From the NCBI RefSeq assembly GCF_007991635.1, contig NZ_BJYS01000036.1:1-64000 (forward strand): a stretch of 64,000 bases of DNA, written 5' to 3'. Below are positions 51,531-60,609 of this stretch, one piece after another (within the stretch, counting starts at the first letter, position 1; every line of letters begins with the position of its first letter). Both the position numbers and the translations under genes were made by a program. The notes beneath the pieces were generated by a model. That model was not told the DNA's origin. It ran no database searches and saw only the letters and a program-made list of their open reading frames with translations. This DNA is from Adhaeribacter aerolatus (GTDB lineage: Bacteria > Bacteroidota > Bacteroidia > Cytophagales > Hymenobacteraceae).

Positions 51531-53879
51531 ATGTCCGTAAAAGCACAGGTAAAAAAACAAACAGGGTACCGGACCTTTATCCGGGGTATGTGGCGAATAT
51601 TTGCGGTAGGGCTAGCGGCCGTTTTTATCTATATTTTTTGTGTTTCCACTAACTTTCTTTTTCTTTTCGGCGATACACCCAGTACCGAAAAACTGGAAAA
51701 CCCCAGCACCGAATTAGCTTCGGAATTATATACTGCCGATGGCGTTTTAATTGGTAAATATTTCACCGAAAACCGCAGCCCGGTTACTTACCAGAAAATA
51801 TCGCCCATGCTCATACAAGCATTGGTAGCTACCGAAGATGTCCGGTTTTACGAACACGCCGGTATTGATCCCAAAGCACTTTTATCGGTTTTTTATTTTA
51901 CGTTACAGGGCGATAAACGGGGCGGTAGTACGCTTACGCAGCAGTTAGCCAAAAATTTATACAAAACCCGCCGGAAAGAAACCACAGGTTTGCTGGGGTA
52001 TATACCCGTAGTGAGTACCATTATTGCCAAAACCAAAGAGTGGCTTACGGCCATCCGGCTGGAGCGCCAATACACCAAAGAAGAAATCCTGACTATGTAT
52101 TTAAATACCGTGGAGTTTGGATCAAATGCTTTTGGGGTAAAAGTGGCGGCTAAAACTTTTTTTAGCGTGTCGCCGGATAGTCTCAAAACCGAAGAGGCCG
52201 CGATGCTGGTGGGTTTGGTAAATGCCCCTACGCGTTACAGCCCCCGTTTTCGCCCCAAAGCGGCTTTAGAAAAACGGAATTTTGTTTTAGCTAAGTTAGC
52301 CAAGTACAATATTCTCAGCAAGGCCGAGGCCGATTCACTTAGCCAGTTACCCATTACGTTGAAGTATCACGTGGAAAACCATTACGACGGCCCGGCAACT
52401 TATTTCAGGGGAGCGGTAAACGAATTTGTGAAAGAATGGTGCGAAAAAGAAAACGAAAAAGCAGGTTACGATAAATACGATGTTTACAGCAGCGGCCTGA
52501 AAATATATACTACTATAGATTCGCGAATGCAGGAACTAGCCGAGGAAGCGGTGCAAGAGAAAATGAAGAGCCTGCAGGCCAAGTTTTACCGCCATTGGCG
52601 GGGTAAGAATCCCTGGACCGACGAGAAGCATAATGAGATTCCGAACTTCATTGAAAATATTGCCAGGCGCACGGAATACTATAAAAAGCTGAAAAGGGCT
52701 TACGGCGACGACCAGCAGAAAATAGATACGTTAATGAATACCCCGCGTAAGATGCGGGTGTTTACCTGGCAGGGTGAGAAAGATACAACCTTAAGCCCAT
52801 TGGATTCGCTGCGGTATTACAAGCATTTTCTGCACGCCGGCATGATGAGCATGGATCCGTTTACCGGCCACATTAAAGCTTGGGTAGGCGGTATTAACTT
52901 TAAATACTTTAAATACGACCACGTGCGGCAAGCCCGTCGGCAGCCCGGTTCTACGTTTAAACCCTTTGTTTATTTAACGGCCATCGATAATGGTTATACG
53001 CCCTGCGATCGCATCCGCGACCAGCGGGTTAGCATTGATTATGTGGAGAATGGTAAACCCATGAACTGGCAGCCCGATAATGTTACCCGTTCGTACACCG
53101 GTATTAACATGACCCTGCGGCAAGCCATGGCCCGTTCGGTAAACTCTGTAACAGCCCAGCTAACCGAAAGAGTAGGCTGGGAGAAAGTAGCGGAATACGG
53201 CAAAAAGCTAGGTATTACCAGCCCGTTACAAGCAGTACCATCCATTGGCCTGGGATCGGGCGGCGATGTTTCGGTTTACGATATGGTGGGGGCTTACGCT
53301 ACTTTCGTGAACAATGGTTTCCATAGCGAACCCATGTTTGTAACCCGGATAGAAGACCGGAACGGAAATATAATTCAAAGCTTTACGCCTAAGCAAAAGC
53401 GGGTAATCAGCGAAGAAGCGGCGTTTTTAATGGTACACATGCTGAAAGGCGGCATGGAAGAGCCCGGCGGAACCTCGCAGGCGCTGTGGGAATACGACCT
53501 CTGGAAAAACGGCAATCAGATTGGCGGCAAAACCGGTACTACTTCTAATTATTCCGATGCCTGGTATATGGGTATTACCAAAGATTTAGTGTCGGGCGTT
53601 TGGGTTGGCGGCGAAGATCGCAGTATCCACTTCCGTACTTCCGATACTGGTGAAGGCTCTAAATTGGCCCTGCCTATTTTTGGAACTTACATGGAGAAAG
53701 TCTATAAAAGCAAAGATTTAGGCTATAAAATGGGGCCTTTCCCGAAACCCACTGTAAAAATCCGGAAGAATTATCATTGCCCAACCCCAAGACTGGCTCC
53801 ACCACCGCCCGTAGTAGATTCTATTAGTACCGATTTAATGCTGGAAGAATTAAACGACATACCATTACCCGGCATTTAG
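51531..53879 (+). CDS. Penicillin-binding protein 1A
   Basis: Bifunctional class A PBP that polymerises and crosslinks peptidoglycan. The 782 residues begin with a short cytoplasmic tail and one membrane anchor (about 20-45, FAVGLAAVFIYIFCV). The GT51 transglycosylase domain has catalytic E102 in ATEDVRFYEHAGID, GGSTLTQQLAKNLY and the KEEILTMYLN motif. The transpeptidase domain has S474 in PGSTFKPF (SxxK, K477), S536-V-N538 (SxN) and KTGT at 667-670. All catalytic residues are intact. It is periplasmic and anchored in the inner membrane. Monocistronic with a hairpin after the stop. Confidence 0.96.
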   Translation: MSVKAQVKKQTGYRTFIRGMWRIFAVGLAAVFIYIFCVSTNFLFLFGDTPSTEKLENPSTELASELYTADGVLIGKYFTENRSPVTYQKISPMLIQALVATEDVRFYEHAGIDPKALLSVFYFTLQGDKRGGSTLTQQLAKNLYKTRRKETTGLLGYIPVVSTIIAKTKEWLTAIRLERQYTKEEILTMYLNTVEFGSNAFGVKVAAKTFFSVSPDSLKTEEAAMLVGLVNAPTRYSPRFRPKAALEKRNFVLAKLAKYNILSKAEADSLSQLPITLKYHVENHYDGPATYFRGAVNEFVKEWCEKENEKAGYDKYDVYSSGLKIYTTIDSRMQELAEEAVQEKMKSLQAKFYRHWRGKNPWTDEKHNEIPNFIENIARRTEYYKKLKRAYGDDQQKIDTLMNTPRKMRVFTWQGEKDTTLSPLDSLRYYKHFLHAGMMSMDPFTGHIKAWVGGINFKYFKYDHVRQARRQPGSTFKPFVYLTAIDNGYTPCDRIRDQRVSIDYVENGKPMNWQPDNVTRSYTGINMTLRQAMARSVNSVTAQLTERVGWEKVAEYGKKLGITSPLQAVPSIGLGSGGDVSVYDMVGAYATFVNNGFHSEPMFVTRIEDRNGNIIQSFTPKQKRVISEEAAFLMVHMLKGGMEEPGGTSQALWEYDLWKNGNQIGGKTGTTSNYSDAWYMGITKDLVSGVWVGGEDRSIHFRTSDTGEGSKLALPIFGTYMEKVYKSKDLGYKMGPFPKPTVKIRKNYHCPTPRLAPPPPVVDSISTDLMLEELNDIPLPGI

Positions 53880-53888
53880 AGTGTTAGG

Positions 53889-53971
53889 GCCGCTCAGTTA
53901 TAAGCTGAACGGCAATTCTGATAGCCTTATCATACAAAAGCCTTTCTGAGTTATTAGAAAGGCCTTTGTAT
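53889..53971. terminator. Two hairpins between convergent genes
   Basis: First hairpin: GCCGCTCAG (53889-53897) / CTGAACGGC (53905-53913), one mismatch. Second, stronger: ATACAAAAGCCTTTCT (53932-53947) / AGAAAGGCCTTTGTAT (53956-53971), one mismatch. No long T-run, but the position between convergent stops suggests bidirectional termination. Confidence 0.6.
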
Positions 53972-53989
53972 AAGTGGTAATTGTGGATT

Positions 53990-54910
53990 TTATTCGGCTT
54001 TTTGGGTGGTATAAAAAGATTCCAAGGCTTCGTGAATGGTATTGTACTCAAAGGTAAAACCTTGTTTAGTTAATTTATCGCAACTAACGCGCTGGCCTTC
54101 CAGCACCACTTCGCTCATTTCGCCCAGTACCATTTTTAGCCCAAAAGCTGGTACTTTTAAGCCGGTAAGCGGTCTGTGCATTACATCGGCCAGAGCCTGG
54201 GTAAATTCTTTGTTCGTAACCGGATTGGGCGCTACGGCATTAAACACCCCCTGGTAGCTGGTGTTTTCTATTGCCTGAATAAACAACCGGCACAAATCAT
54301 CGATATGAATCCAGGACATATATTGTTTGCCGGAGCCCAAAGGAGCCCCCGCCATTAGTTTTACCGGCCGGGCCATCTGGGGCAGGGCACCACCCTTATC
54401 GCTGAGCACCACGCCAATCCGGAGAATACAGGTACGAATATTTAATTCGTGAATTTGCCAGGCGGCAGCTTCCCATTGTTTGGTTACGTTGGCTAAAAAA
54501 TCATCACCGTAGGCACTTTCCTCGGTTACCAGGCGGTCGTGGGTATCGCCATAAATACCAACTGCCGAGGCCGAAATAAAAGCTTTAACGTGGTGTTTGG
54601 TTTTACTCAGGCAGGTTCTTAATAATTGGGTGCCCTGGACCCGGCTCTCCAGAATTTCTTTTTTGCGCTGCGGGGTCCATTTGCCTTCGGCAACACTGGT
54701 ACCGGCCAGATTAACGATATAATCGGCATAGCCCAGAACGTTGTCGTCTATAAACTGATTTTGGATATCCCACCGGAAAGTTTTATAACGGGCGTGCGGG
54801 TTGGCTTGCCGGCTTAAATGGGCTACTTCGTAGCCCTGGTCTATGAGCAGTTCTGAGAGGCGGCTGCCTATTAAACCGGTGCCTCCCGTAATTAGTATTC
54901 TTCCGGACAT
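53990..54910 (-). CDS. TIGR01777 family epimerase/oxidoreductase
   Basis: An extended SDR of the TIGR01777 (YfcH-like) family, 306 residues from ATG 54910 (MSGRILITGGTGLIGSRLSEL). The N-terminal GGTGLIG motif binds NAD(P), and the family hallmarks are VNLAGTSVAEGKWTPQRKKEILESRV (about 69-94) and a C-terminal DUF1731 domain with GLKVPAFGLKMVLGEMSEVVLEGQ. E. coli YfcH is a relative of unknown function, and plant members are linked to cell division. The substrate is not known. The open frame runs on to 54967, but that extension does not resemble the family. The next gene, folE, lies 114 bases upstream on the same strand. Confidence 0.9.
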   Translation of the reverse strand: MSGRILITGGTGLIGSRLSELLIDQGYEVAHLSRQANPHARYKTFRWDIQNQFIDDNVLGYADYIVNLAGTSVAEGKWTPQRKKEILESRVQGTQLLRTCLSKTKHHVKAFISASAVGIYGDTHDRLVTEESAYGDDFLANVTKQWEAAAWQIHELNIRTCILRIGVVLSDKGGALPQMARPVKLMAGAPLGSGKQYMSWIHIDDLCRLFIQAIENTSYQGVFNAVAPNPVTNKEFTQALADVMHRPLTGLKVPAFGLKMVLGEMSEVVLEGQRVSCDKLTKQGFTFEYNTIHEALESFYTTQKAE

Positions 54911-55023
54911 GTAGTTATTTAGGTATAATACTCCAGGTATCTGATACAAAGAGGTTTTTACGTGCAAAAAGCCAAAAGGTACAGCTTAAAATTAAGGTAC
55001 GGGCTTAGTATTATATAAAAGTC

Positions 55024-55677
55024 TTATTTCCGGATATAAGTCAGAAACTCATTCCGGTACTGATCCTGCTGAAACAAACCTGAATATTCGGTGGTAATGG
55101 TGCTGCTGCTTACGTCGTTCACGCCCCGGCTCATCACACACAAATGATCGGCCTCAATATATACGGCTACATTATCCGTAAATAGCGTCGACTTAAGTTC
55201 ATCAGCAATTTGCATGGTAAGCCGTTCTTGTACCTGGGGGCGTTTGGCGTAATATTGCACAATGCGGTTTAGTTTAGAGAGGCCTACCACGTGCTTATCC
55301 GGAATGTAAGCTACGTGAGCTTTGCCAATAATAGGCACAAAGTGATGCTCGCAGTAAGAATAAAGGGTAATATCGCGCTCTACCAGCATTTGGTTATAAG
55401 CAAAGCGATTTTGAAAAAGCTTGGCGTGCGGCTTGTTTTCCGGGTCTAAACCCCGGAAAATTTCGTTTACGTACATTTTAGCCACCCGGTGCGGTGTGCC
55501 CTGCAAACTATCATCAGTTAGGTCCAGGCCCAGAATGTGCATTATTTCCCGGAAATGCTTTTCAATGAGTTCGATTTTTAAATCATTGGTCATTTTAAAA
55601 GCATCTTCGCGCAGTGGCGTATGCAACGAAGAATTTTCGTGTTCGAGATCTTCCGCGTCTAAATTATATTTGTCCAT
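55024..55677 (-). CDS. folE: GTP cyclohydrolase I
   Basis: Converts GTP to 7,8-dihydroneopterin triphosphate, the first step to folate, tetrahydropterins and queuosine. The 217-residue protein has the zinc site C109 and H112 in SYCEHHF with C180 in DHLCVMSRGV, and the substrate region RVAKMYVNEIF. These are the residues of the type IA enzyme. Cytoplasmic homodecamer. Its start overlaps the end of the PTPS-like gene by 14 bases, so the two are translated from one message and form consecutive steps of a pterin pathway. Start ATG 55677. Confidence 0.97.
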   Translation of the reverse strand: MDKYNLDAEDLEHENSSLHTPLREDAFKMTNDLKIELIEKHFREIMHILGLDLTDDSLQGTPHRVAKMYVNEIFRGLDPENKPHAKLFQNRFAYNQMLVERDITLYSYCEHHFVPIIGKAHVAYIPDKHVVGLSKLNRIVQYYAKRPQVQERLTMQIADELKSTLFTDNVAVYIEADHLCVMSRGVNDVSSSTITTEYSGLFQQDQYRNEFLTYIRK

Positions 55678-56077
55678 TATATTCTACAAAGTTGCGTTCG
55701 GTTTCAAATAAAGTTACAGCTAAGGCGTACTCCGGCGAAATGCGTTCCCGCAGCCGGTTCCAGATAACCATGGCAATATTTTCGGCCGTTGGGTTTAAAT
55801 CCTTAAATTCTTCGGTGTCGAGGTTCAAATTCCGGTGGTCAAATTTACGGAGAATTTCCTTCTTAATCAGTTCGCTTAGTTGCTTCATGTCGTACACGTA
55901 CCCCGTTTCGGGGTTGATGCTACCGGTTAACTTTACGATTAATTCGTAATTATGCCCATGGAAATTCTCATTGCTGCACTTACCAAAAAAATCGTTGTTT
56001 TTAGATTTGCTCCAGGCAGGATTGTACAAGCGGTGGGCCGCATTAAAGTGTTCTTTTCTACAAACTGTAACCTTCAT
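55664..56077 (-). CDS. 6-pyruvoyl-tetrahydropterin synthase/QueD family protein
   Basis: A 137-residue T-fold enzyme acting on dihydroneopterin triphosphate, the FolE product. Zinc ligands are H15 (FNAAH), H40 and H42. The catalytic Cys C34 lies in CSNENFHGHNY, i.e. CxxxxxHGH. By family knowledge this spacing marks type-I PTPS (tetrahydrobiopterin synthesis), while typical QueD has CxxxHGH. Length and FGKC..HGHNY match animal-like and some bacterial PTPS. Either a tetrahydropterin cofactor (e.g. for an aromatic amino acid hydroxylase) or a QueD role remains possible. It is the first gene of an operon with folE (14-base overlap). Confidence 0.92.
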   Translation of the reverse strand: MKVTVCRKEHFNAAHRLYNPAWSKSKNNDFFGKCSNENFHGHNYELIVKLTGSINPETGYVYDMKQLSELIKKEILRKFDHRNLNLDTEEFKDLNPTAENIAMVIWNRLRERISPEYALAVTLFETERNFVEYNGQI

Positions 56078-56341
56078 AACGATTTAACAAGCGGAGGTGA
56101 ATTAATGTTCTGAGTTTTAAATTTAAAGCCGTATGTACAGATAAGGCTTAAGTCAAATGGGCGAATTCTAAAAGATATTAAATTTTTCTTTAGCAGTTTA
56201 AAGAACCTTTAATACCTACTGCTACAAGGATTTTAAGATACGTTTTATTCCTAAATTAAGCTGTATCCGAAAAGATTAATAATTAAGATAAGGACGGGTA
56301 AACTGTTTCGGGCCAGGAACACCTCCGGTAATATTTGTTCT

Positions 56342-57046
56342 TTATTCCAACCACCGCCGGATTAAATCTTCGGTATATTTTTCGTCGTGCCAACCGCCCA
56401 AACGGGCTTTTTGATTGGGGTTATGATGCAAAAACCACTGCTGAATTATTTCTTTAGCGGCCGGGTATTTTGTTTTTAATTCGGCTAAGGTTGCGGCCGC
56501 TACTACCTGCTCGCTGGGCTTGGCCGGAATGGTAACTATTACGTAATTGGTTTCATCGGCAATCTGTAAAGTTAAGGTTCCGATGGGAATAACTTCTACT
56601 ACTGTGCCGGTGGCCACACTTTCGGCGAGAACCAGGGCCTGTAGGGGATAACTTTCGGCGGTCTCAGCGTTTTTTAAAGCGGTAGAAGGAATAAACCCGA
56701 GGTTGGCCGGAGCTGGTAAAAACTTAATGCTGGCGGGTAAACCGGCATCCTGCATATTTACAAAAGTCTTTTTTTGAGCGTCGTAGGCCTGCGGGTGATT
56801 ACTGCCAGCCGGCGTTAAAATTACTACCTGTAATTGCTTCTGCTCCGAAAAAGTTGGTAAATGCTGGTAATCGGTTTTGCAGCCCGCAACCAAAAAAAGC
56901 AACACCCATACCAGGCTCGTATAATTTAGGCGAGGCTTAACGCAAGGCGTCGGCCACTTGCCGGAATGGGTTAAGTGCGTTGAGTTGCAACTGGAAACGG
57001 ATGTTGTGCTGGAATTCTTTAAGGTTCTGAGGAATATTTTGCGCAT
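56342..57046 (-). CDS. Lipoprotein with degenerate inorganic-pyrophosphatase fold
   Basis: A 234-residue frame whose C-terminal 170 residues follow family-I inorganic pyrophosphatase: LPAPANLGFIPST (about 110-122), a DGDPxD-like stretch that here reads ESYPLQALVL (131-140), VIPIGTLTL (152-160), ADETNYVIVTIPA and a closing GGWHDEKYTEDLIRRW. The catalytic Asp residues (E-S-Y-P-L-Q instead of D-G-D-P-x-D), the Tyr of NYG and the basic residues are replaced. A lipobox (LVAGC, C56) precedes it, so it is probably membrane-anchored outside the cytoplasm. The start is unsure: ATG 57046 overlaps the M1 gene by 110 bases; a non-ATG start nearer 56930 is possible. A scaffold or binding role is likelier than catalysis. 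Confidence 0.7.
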   Translation of the reverse strand: MRKIFLRTLKNSSTTSVSSCNSTHLTHSGKWPTPCVKPRLNYTSLVWVLLFLVAGCKTDYQHLPTFSEQKQLQVVILTPAGSNHPQAYDAQKKTFVNMQDAGLPASIKFLPAPANLGFIPSTALKNAETAESYPLQALVLAESVATGTVVEVIPIGTLTLQIADETNYVIVTIPAKPSEQVVAAATLAELKTKYPAAKEIIQQWFLHHNPNQKARLGGWHDEKYTEDLIRRWLE

Positions 57047-59897
57047 AATTGCTACCGGCTACCGGAAAGTAAATCTGCAGGAATTTTTTTGCCAAAGATA
57101 CACTTAATCCGGTTCCGTAAAGCAGCTCTTTGGCACCATGAGCGGTACCTAAATCGAGGAACGCGGTTACAGGCACCACCGGAATATCAGCATCTAAGTT
57201 AACGGCGGTAAGCCAGCGGCTGGAGAATACCGGAATAAAATGGCGGAAGCCGCCATCGCGCCCATCGGTTTGCCGGATAAAAGCCGCCAGATTATCTTGT
57301 CGCTGCGACCGATCCAGGAATATTGTTTCTTTTTTGTAATCGAGGCTGCTGCTCATCCCTAACTGGAACCAAGGCGGTATTGTACTGGCGTTTCCGAAAA
57401 AGTTACCCCCGAACACCCTTATGGCCAAACGTTTCTTCGCCGCGTAATAACGTTCAAAGGCCAGCGATAATTTGCCTGCCAGAACGTTCTGACCGGAGCG
57501 GGTAAGGCCGGCAGTGGTATCAGTAGGTAATAAGTCAAAATTTAATTCCGCCTGAAAACCCTGCAAAGCATTTTTCTTCTCGTAAGTATACCGCAGCCAT
57601 GGTATATTATATTCTATATTTTTCCCGAACGGTGGCGCAGCGCCGTGGTCCACCGCTTTATTTACTAAAGGTTCCTGGTGCGAAATATTAGTGTATCCAA
57701 GTTGCAACTGCTGCTGGTAAGCCCCAGCCGCCGGCTTTGGAAAGTTAACCAATACCGACGATTCTAGTTTCCTGAACCGCCCGAAGCGTTGTGCATTCAG
57801 CCCCACTATTACCGATTGGACCAGCCTTTTGGGTAAAAACCGGATGTTAATATTGCCGATGCCGCGTAATTCTTCCTGGCCTACGCTGTACAATGGCATA
57901 AACAAATAATTTATTTTTTTCTGGAAAAGCGAACTGTTGTACAAGGCCCCACCAAACATAATGCGGTCGTAGGTATTAGCACCCAGTACCGGCACAACAT
58001 ACAACTGTTGGCGGTCGAACTGTTCTATGCCTGCCAGGAACTGCAATCGTAAAGGCTCTACTTTTTTCAGGAAGCCGTTTACCGCCAGCCGGTTATTGGT
58101 GCGGTTTAGTTCCGGCAGAAAATAACCCGGATCTATTACTACATCGTGTACGTTCTGGCGGTTAAAGGTTAGTTGCTGGGCTGCTTGCCCCGGCTTGGTC
58201 CATTTTACTTCCAATAACTGGGCATCGGCGTTGCGGGTAGCTACCGGCACGGGGGCTAGCAAGTTCGTTTTATTTTCAACGGTAACTTGCAGGGGGTTCT
58301 CGGTGGTGTTTAGGTGAGTTAAAGCCGCATCTACGGTTTGGGTAGTTCCGATAATATCTTGAAAGAACCAGTCCAGCTTTTCGCCGGTAGATTCTTCAAA
58401 AATAGCTTGCAGGTCCTTAGGGTAAGGGTGTTTGAATTGCCAGCGCTGGTAATAAGCTTGCATGGCTTTATCAAAACGGTCCTGGGTAAGGTAATTGGCC
58501 AGGTATTGCAGCATTACACCGGTTTTCAGGTACACAATACTGCCATAATTGGTATAGGTGTAGGCCGCTGCCGGGCCGGCTATTGGTTGGTCCAGGCCGC
58601 GGCTGGCACCCATCTGGTACATCAGTAAATTAAGGGCGGTGCTATGAATATTCTGTAAGCGGTAATTTTTAATGCGGTCTCGGGTGAGCAAGGGTTCCAG
58701 TTGGCTGTAGTTGCGGTTAGTGAGCTGGCCAATTCTAAATTCGTAGTAAGAGTTAATGCCTTCGTCGAGCCACGGGTGCTGCCGCTCATTAGTGCCCAGA
58801 ATACCGTAAAACCAGTTGTGGCCTACTTCGTGAATAATGGCACTGGGTTCGGTTACGGTTACCATCGGGTACTCCATGCCTGCGCCGGCACTTAAGGCCC
58901 CGTCTACGGCAGTGGCCTGCGCGTAAGGGTAATCGCCTACCCACAAAGAATAATAATGAATGGCATCCTTAATATCTTTCATACTCCGCACCCAGTCCGA
59001 AGCATCTTTGTTCAGGAAAAACAGCCAGGTGGTGACTTTGCGTTTAGAGTGCGGCAATTCTACTTCGCCTTTCCGTACATTAAACCGTTTATCGGCAAAC
59101 CAGGCAAAATCATGAATATTGTCGCCGGTATAACGCAGCGTTTTGGTTTGCCGGGCGGAGGGCGGAAAAACATCTTCGGCTTGCCGGAATATTCTTTTCT
59201 CGGCCGTAATAGCCGATAAGCTATCCAGCTTCTTTGATTCATCGGGGTTTTGCAGCGTTCCCGTAGCCGCTACCAAATAATTGGCTGGTAAGGTAATGCT
59301 TACATCAAAGCGGCCAAATTCTGAGTAAAACTCGCCCTGGTCTAAGTAAGGCATGGGGTGCCAGCCTTGGTGGTCGTAAACGGCTGGTTTCGGGTACCAT
59401 TGCGTTATCTGGTAAGACTGACCTACGTGGCCCAGGCGCGAAAAGGAGTTAGGTAGCTTTACCCGGAAAGGCGTAGAAATGTGGATGCGCTGGCCGCTGG
59501 CCAAAGGCTGGTTCAGGATGAGCTTGCCGATATCAATATTTTCCGGATCGACTTCGAACTTAGCTGCCTGCCCGTTTATCTTAAAATCCAAGCCATCTAT
59601 ATAACCGCGCGCGCTGTCAGGCGCAAACTGGAAATTACGTTTTTTATTGATGAGCTGCTGCCTGGCAAAGGCCGTGGAATTATTTTTATAAGCGTTGGGC
59701 CAGAGGTGGAAATAAATAAAAGTCAGTTCGTGGGGTGAGTGGTTTATATATTCTATCTCGGCGGTAGCTGTAAGGCTGTGCTGCTCATCGTTTAGGGTAA
59801 CCGCTATGGTATAATTTACTTCCTGTTGCCAATAATGCTGCGTAAAGCCTTCCAAGATTGTAAATAAAGATAAAAGGAATACCAGTAAATATTTCAT
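56937..59897 (-). CDS. M1 family zinc metallopeptidase
   Basis: An exported aminopeptidase-N-like protease, 986 residues. The signal peptide (about 1-19, LLVFLLSLFTILEGFTQ) is followed by the M1 N-terminal beta domain (about 20-280). The gluzincin site is HEVGH at 356-360 with the third zinc ligand E379 in WLDEG (HExxH-x18-E), and GAGMEYPMV supplies the substrate-binding GxMEN-like loop. The last third (about 640-986) is unusually strand-rich and may form a barrel or surface domain. Well-matched promoter 59931-59960. Its stop lies inside the frame of the downstream pyrophosphatase-like lipoprotein, so the two are probably co-expressed. Confidence 0.93.
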   Translation of the reverse strand: MKYLLVFLLSLFTILEGFTQHYWQQEVNYTIAVTLNDEQHSLTATAEIEYINHSPHELTFIYFHLWPNAYKNNSTAFARQQLINKKRNFQFAPDSARGYIDGLDFKINGQAAKFEVDPENIDIGKLILNQPLASGQRIHISTPFRVKLPNSFSRLGHVGQSYQITQWYPKPAVYDHQGWHPMPYLDQGEFYSEFGRFDVSITLPANYLVAATGTLQNPDESKKLDSLSAITAEKRIFRQAEDVFPPSARQTKTLRYTGDNIHDFAWFADKRFNVRKGEVELPHSKRKVTTWLFFLNKDASDWVRSMKDIKDAIHYYSLWVGDYPYAQATAVDGALSAGAGMEYPMVTVTEPSAIIHEVGHNWFYGILGTNERQHPWLDEGINSYYEFRIGQLTNRNYSQLEPLLTRDRIKNYRLQNIHSTALNLLMYQMGASRGLDQPIAGPAAAYTYTNYGSIVYLKTGVMLQYLANYLTQDRFDKAMQAYYQRWQFKHPYPKDLQAIFEESTGEKLDWFFQDIIGTTQTVDAALTHLNTTENPLQVTVENKTNLLAPVPVATRNADAQLLEVKWTKPGQAAQQLTFNRQNVHDVVIDPGYFLPELNRTNNRLAVNGFLKKVEPLRLQFLAGIEQFDRQQLYVVPVLGANTYDRIMFGGALYNSSLFQKKINYLFMPLYSVGQEELRGIGNINIRFLPKRLVQSVIVGLNAQRFGRFRKLESSVLVNFPKPAAGAYQQQLQLGYTNISHQEPLVNKAVDHGAAPPFGKNIEYNIPWLRYTYEKKNALQGFQAELNFDLLPTDTTAGLTRSGQNVLAGKLSLAFERYYAAKKRLAIRVFGGNFFGNASTIPPWFQLGMSSSLDYKKETIFLDRSQRQDNLAAFIRQTDGRDGGFRHFIPVFSSRWLTAVNLDADIPVVPVTAFLDLGTAHGAKELLYGTGLSVSLAKKFLQIYFPVAGSNYAQNIPQNLKEFQHNIRFQLQLNALNPFRQVADALR

Positions 59898-59930
59898 AAG
59901 TAAATACGTAGGAGCGTACGCTGTCTAAAA

Positions 59931-59960
59931 CAAATTTAGCGGCTTTTTTCGCTTACCAAA
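59931..59960 (-). promoter_or_regulatory. Promoter of the M1 peptidase gene
   Basis: On the minus strand TTTG (59960-59957), an 18-base spacer, then TAAATTTG (59938-59931). This fits the Bacteroidota consensus very well. Predicted leader of about 27 bases. Confidence 0.75.
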
Positions 59961-60128
59961 TATTTTGAAAAGTCTAGAAAATTAATGCCATTAAAGCCGG
60001 TTTAAATTGGCCCGGAACAATATCGGGCAAACCGAAACAGAAAATACTACGGCGCTTCTGTAAGATTTGATGACCTCCAGGTGAAATATAGAAATAAAAT
60101 ATTGGCAGCGGCATAGCCTGAACTCAAT

Positions 60129-60158
60129 AAAAAAGCCAATCCGGACAGGATTGGCTTT
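60129..60158 (-). terminator. Terminator of the rpsP-rimM-trmD-rplS operon
   Basis: Stem AAAGCCAATCC (60132-60142) / GGATTGGCTTT (60148-60158) with a 5-base loop. On the minus strand TTTTTTATT follows. It lies about 30 bases after rplS. Confidence 0.9.
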
Positions 60159-60187
60159 CAAAAAAAGATAAGGAAAAACAGGATAAA

Positions 60188-60553
60188 TTAAGCTGGTTTG
60201 TTCCGACGTTCTTTAATACGGGAAGCTTTACCGGAAAGACCTCTTAAGTAGTACAAACGAGCGCGTCTTACTTTACCACGACGTACCAGTTCAATTTTTT
60301 CGATGTTTGGCGAAAGCAAAGGGAAGATACGCTCCAAACCAATTTGGTTAGAAACTTTACGTACGGTAAAAGTTTCACCGGCTGTATTTGGGTTTTTACG
60401 CTGAATTACAACGCCCTGAAATTGCTGAATTCTTTCTTTGTTACCTTCACGGATTTTTACGTGAATATTAACCGTGTCGCCAGCCGCAAAATTCGGAATA
60501 TTGGCACGCTGTTCACGATATTCGTTGTTTAATACATCTAAAATATTGCTCAT
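60188..60553 (-). CDS. rplS: 50S ribosomal protein L19
   Basis: Large-subunit ribosomal protein at the 30S-50S interface, 121 residues. It has the conserved N-terminus ([30 protein letters not shown]), the central [12 protein letters not shown] and the basic C-terminus [24 protein letters not shown]. Last gene of the rpsP-rimM-trmD-rplS operon, the usual bacterial order. It is separated from trmD by 177 bases, more than elsewhere in the operon, and a TATCTTTG box (60609-60602 on the minus strand) suggests an extra promoter allowing separate L19 supply. A terminator follows the gene. Start ATG 60553. Confidence 0.98.
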   Translation of the reverse strand: MSNILDVLNNEYREQRANIPNFAAGDTVNIHVKIREGNKERIQQFQGVVIQRKNPNTAGETFTVRKVSNQIGLERIFPLLSPNIEKIELVRRGKVRRARLYYLRGLSGKASRIKERRNKPA

Positions 60554-60601
60554 GGCTATTGTAATTATTGCTGTAGTATCTTCTTCTCAAAATTCGGAGT
60601 G

Positions 60602-60609
60602 CAAAGATA
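60602..60609 (-). promoter_or_regulatory. Possible internal promoter -7 box of rplS
   Basis: On the minus strand TATCTTTG, matching TAnnTTTG, 49 bases before the rplS ATG. The -33 region is only T-rich (TTTTTC). Confidence 0.4.

Noticed and set aside
56078-56341. Possible preQ1-type riboswitch upstream of the PTPS/folE operon
   Set aside because: I looked for the short C-rich pseudoknot pattern on the minus strand and saw none; the leader has no convincing stem.
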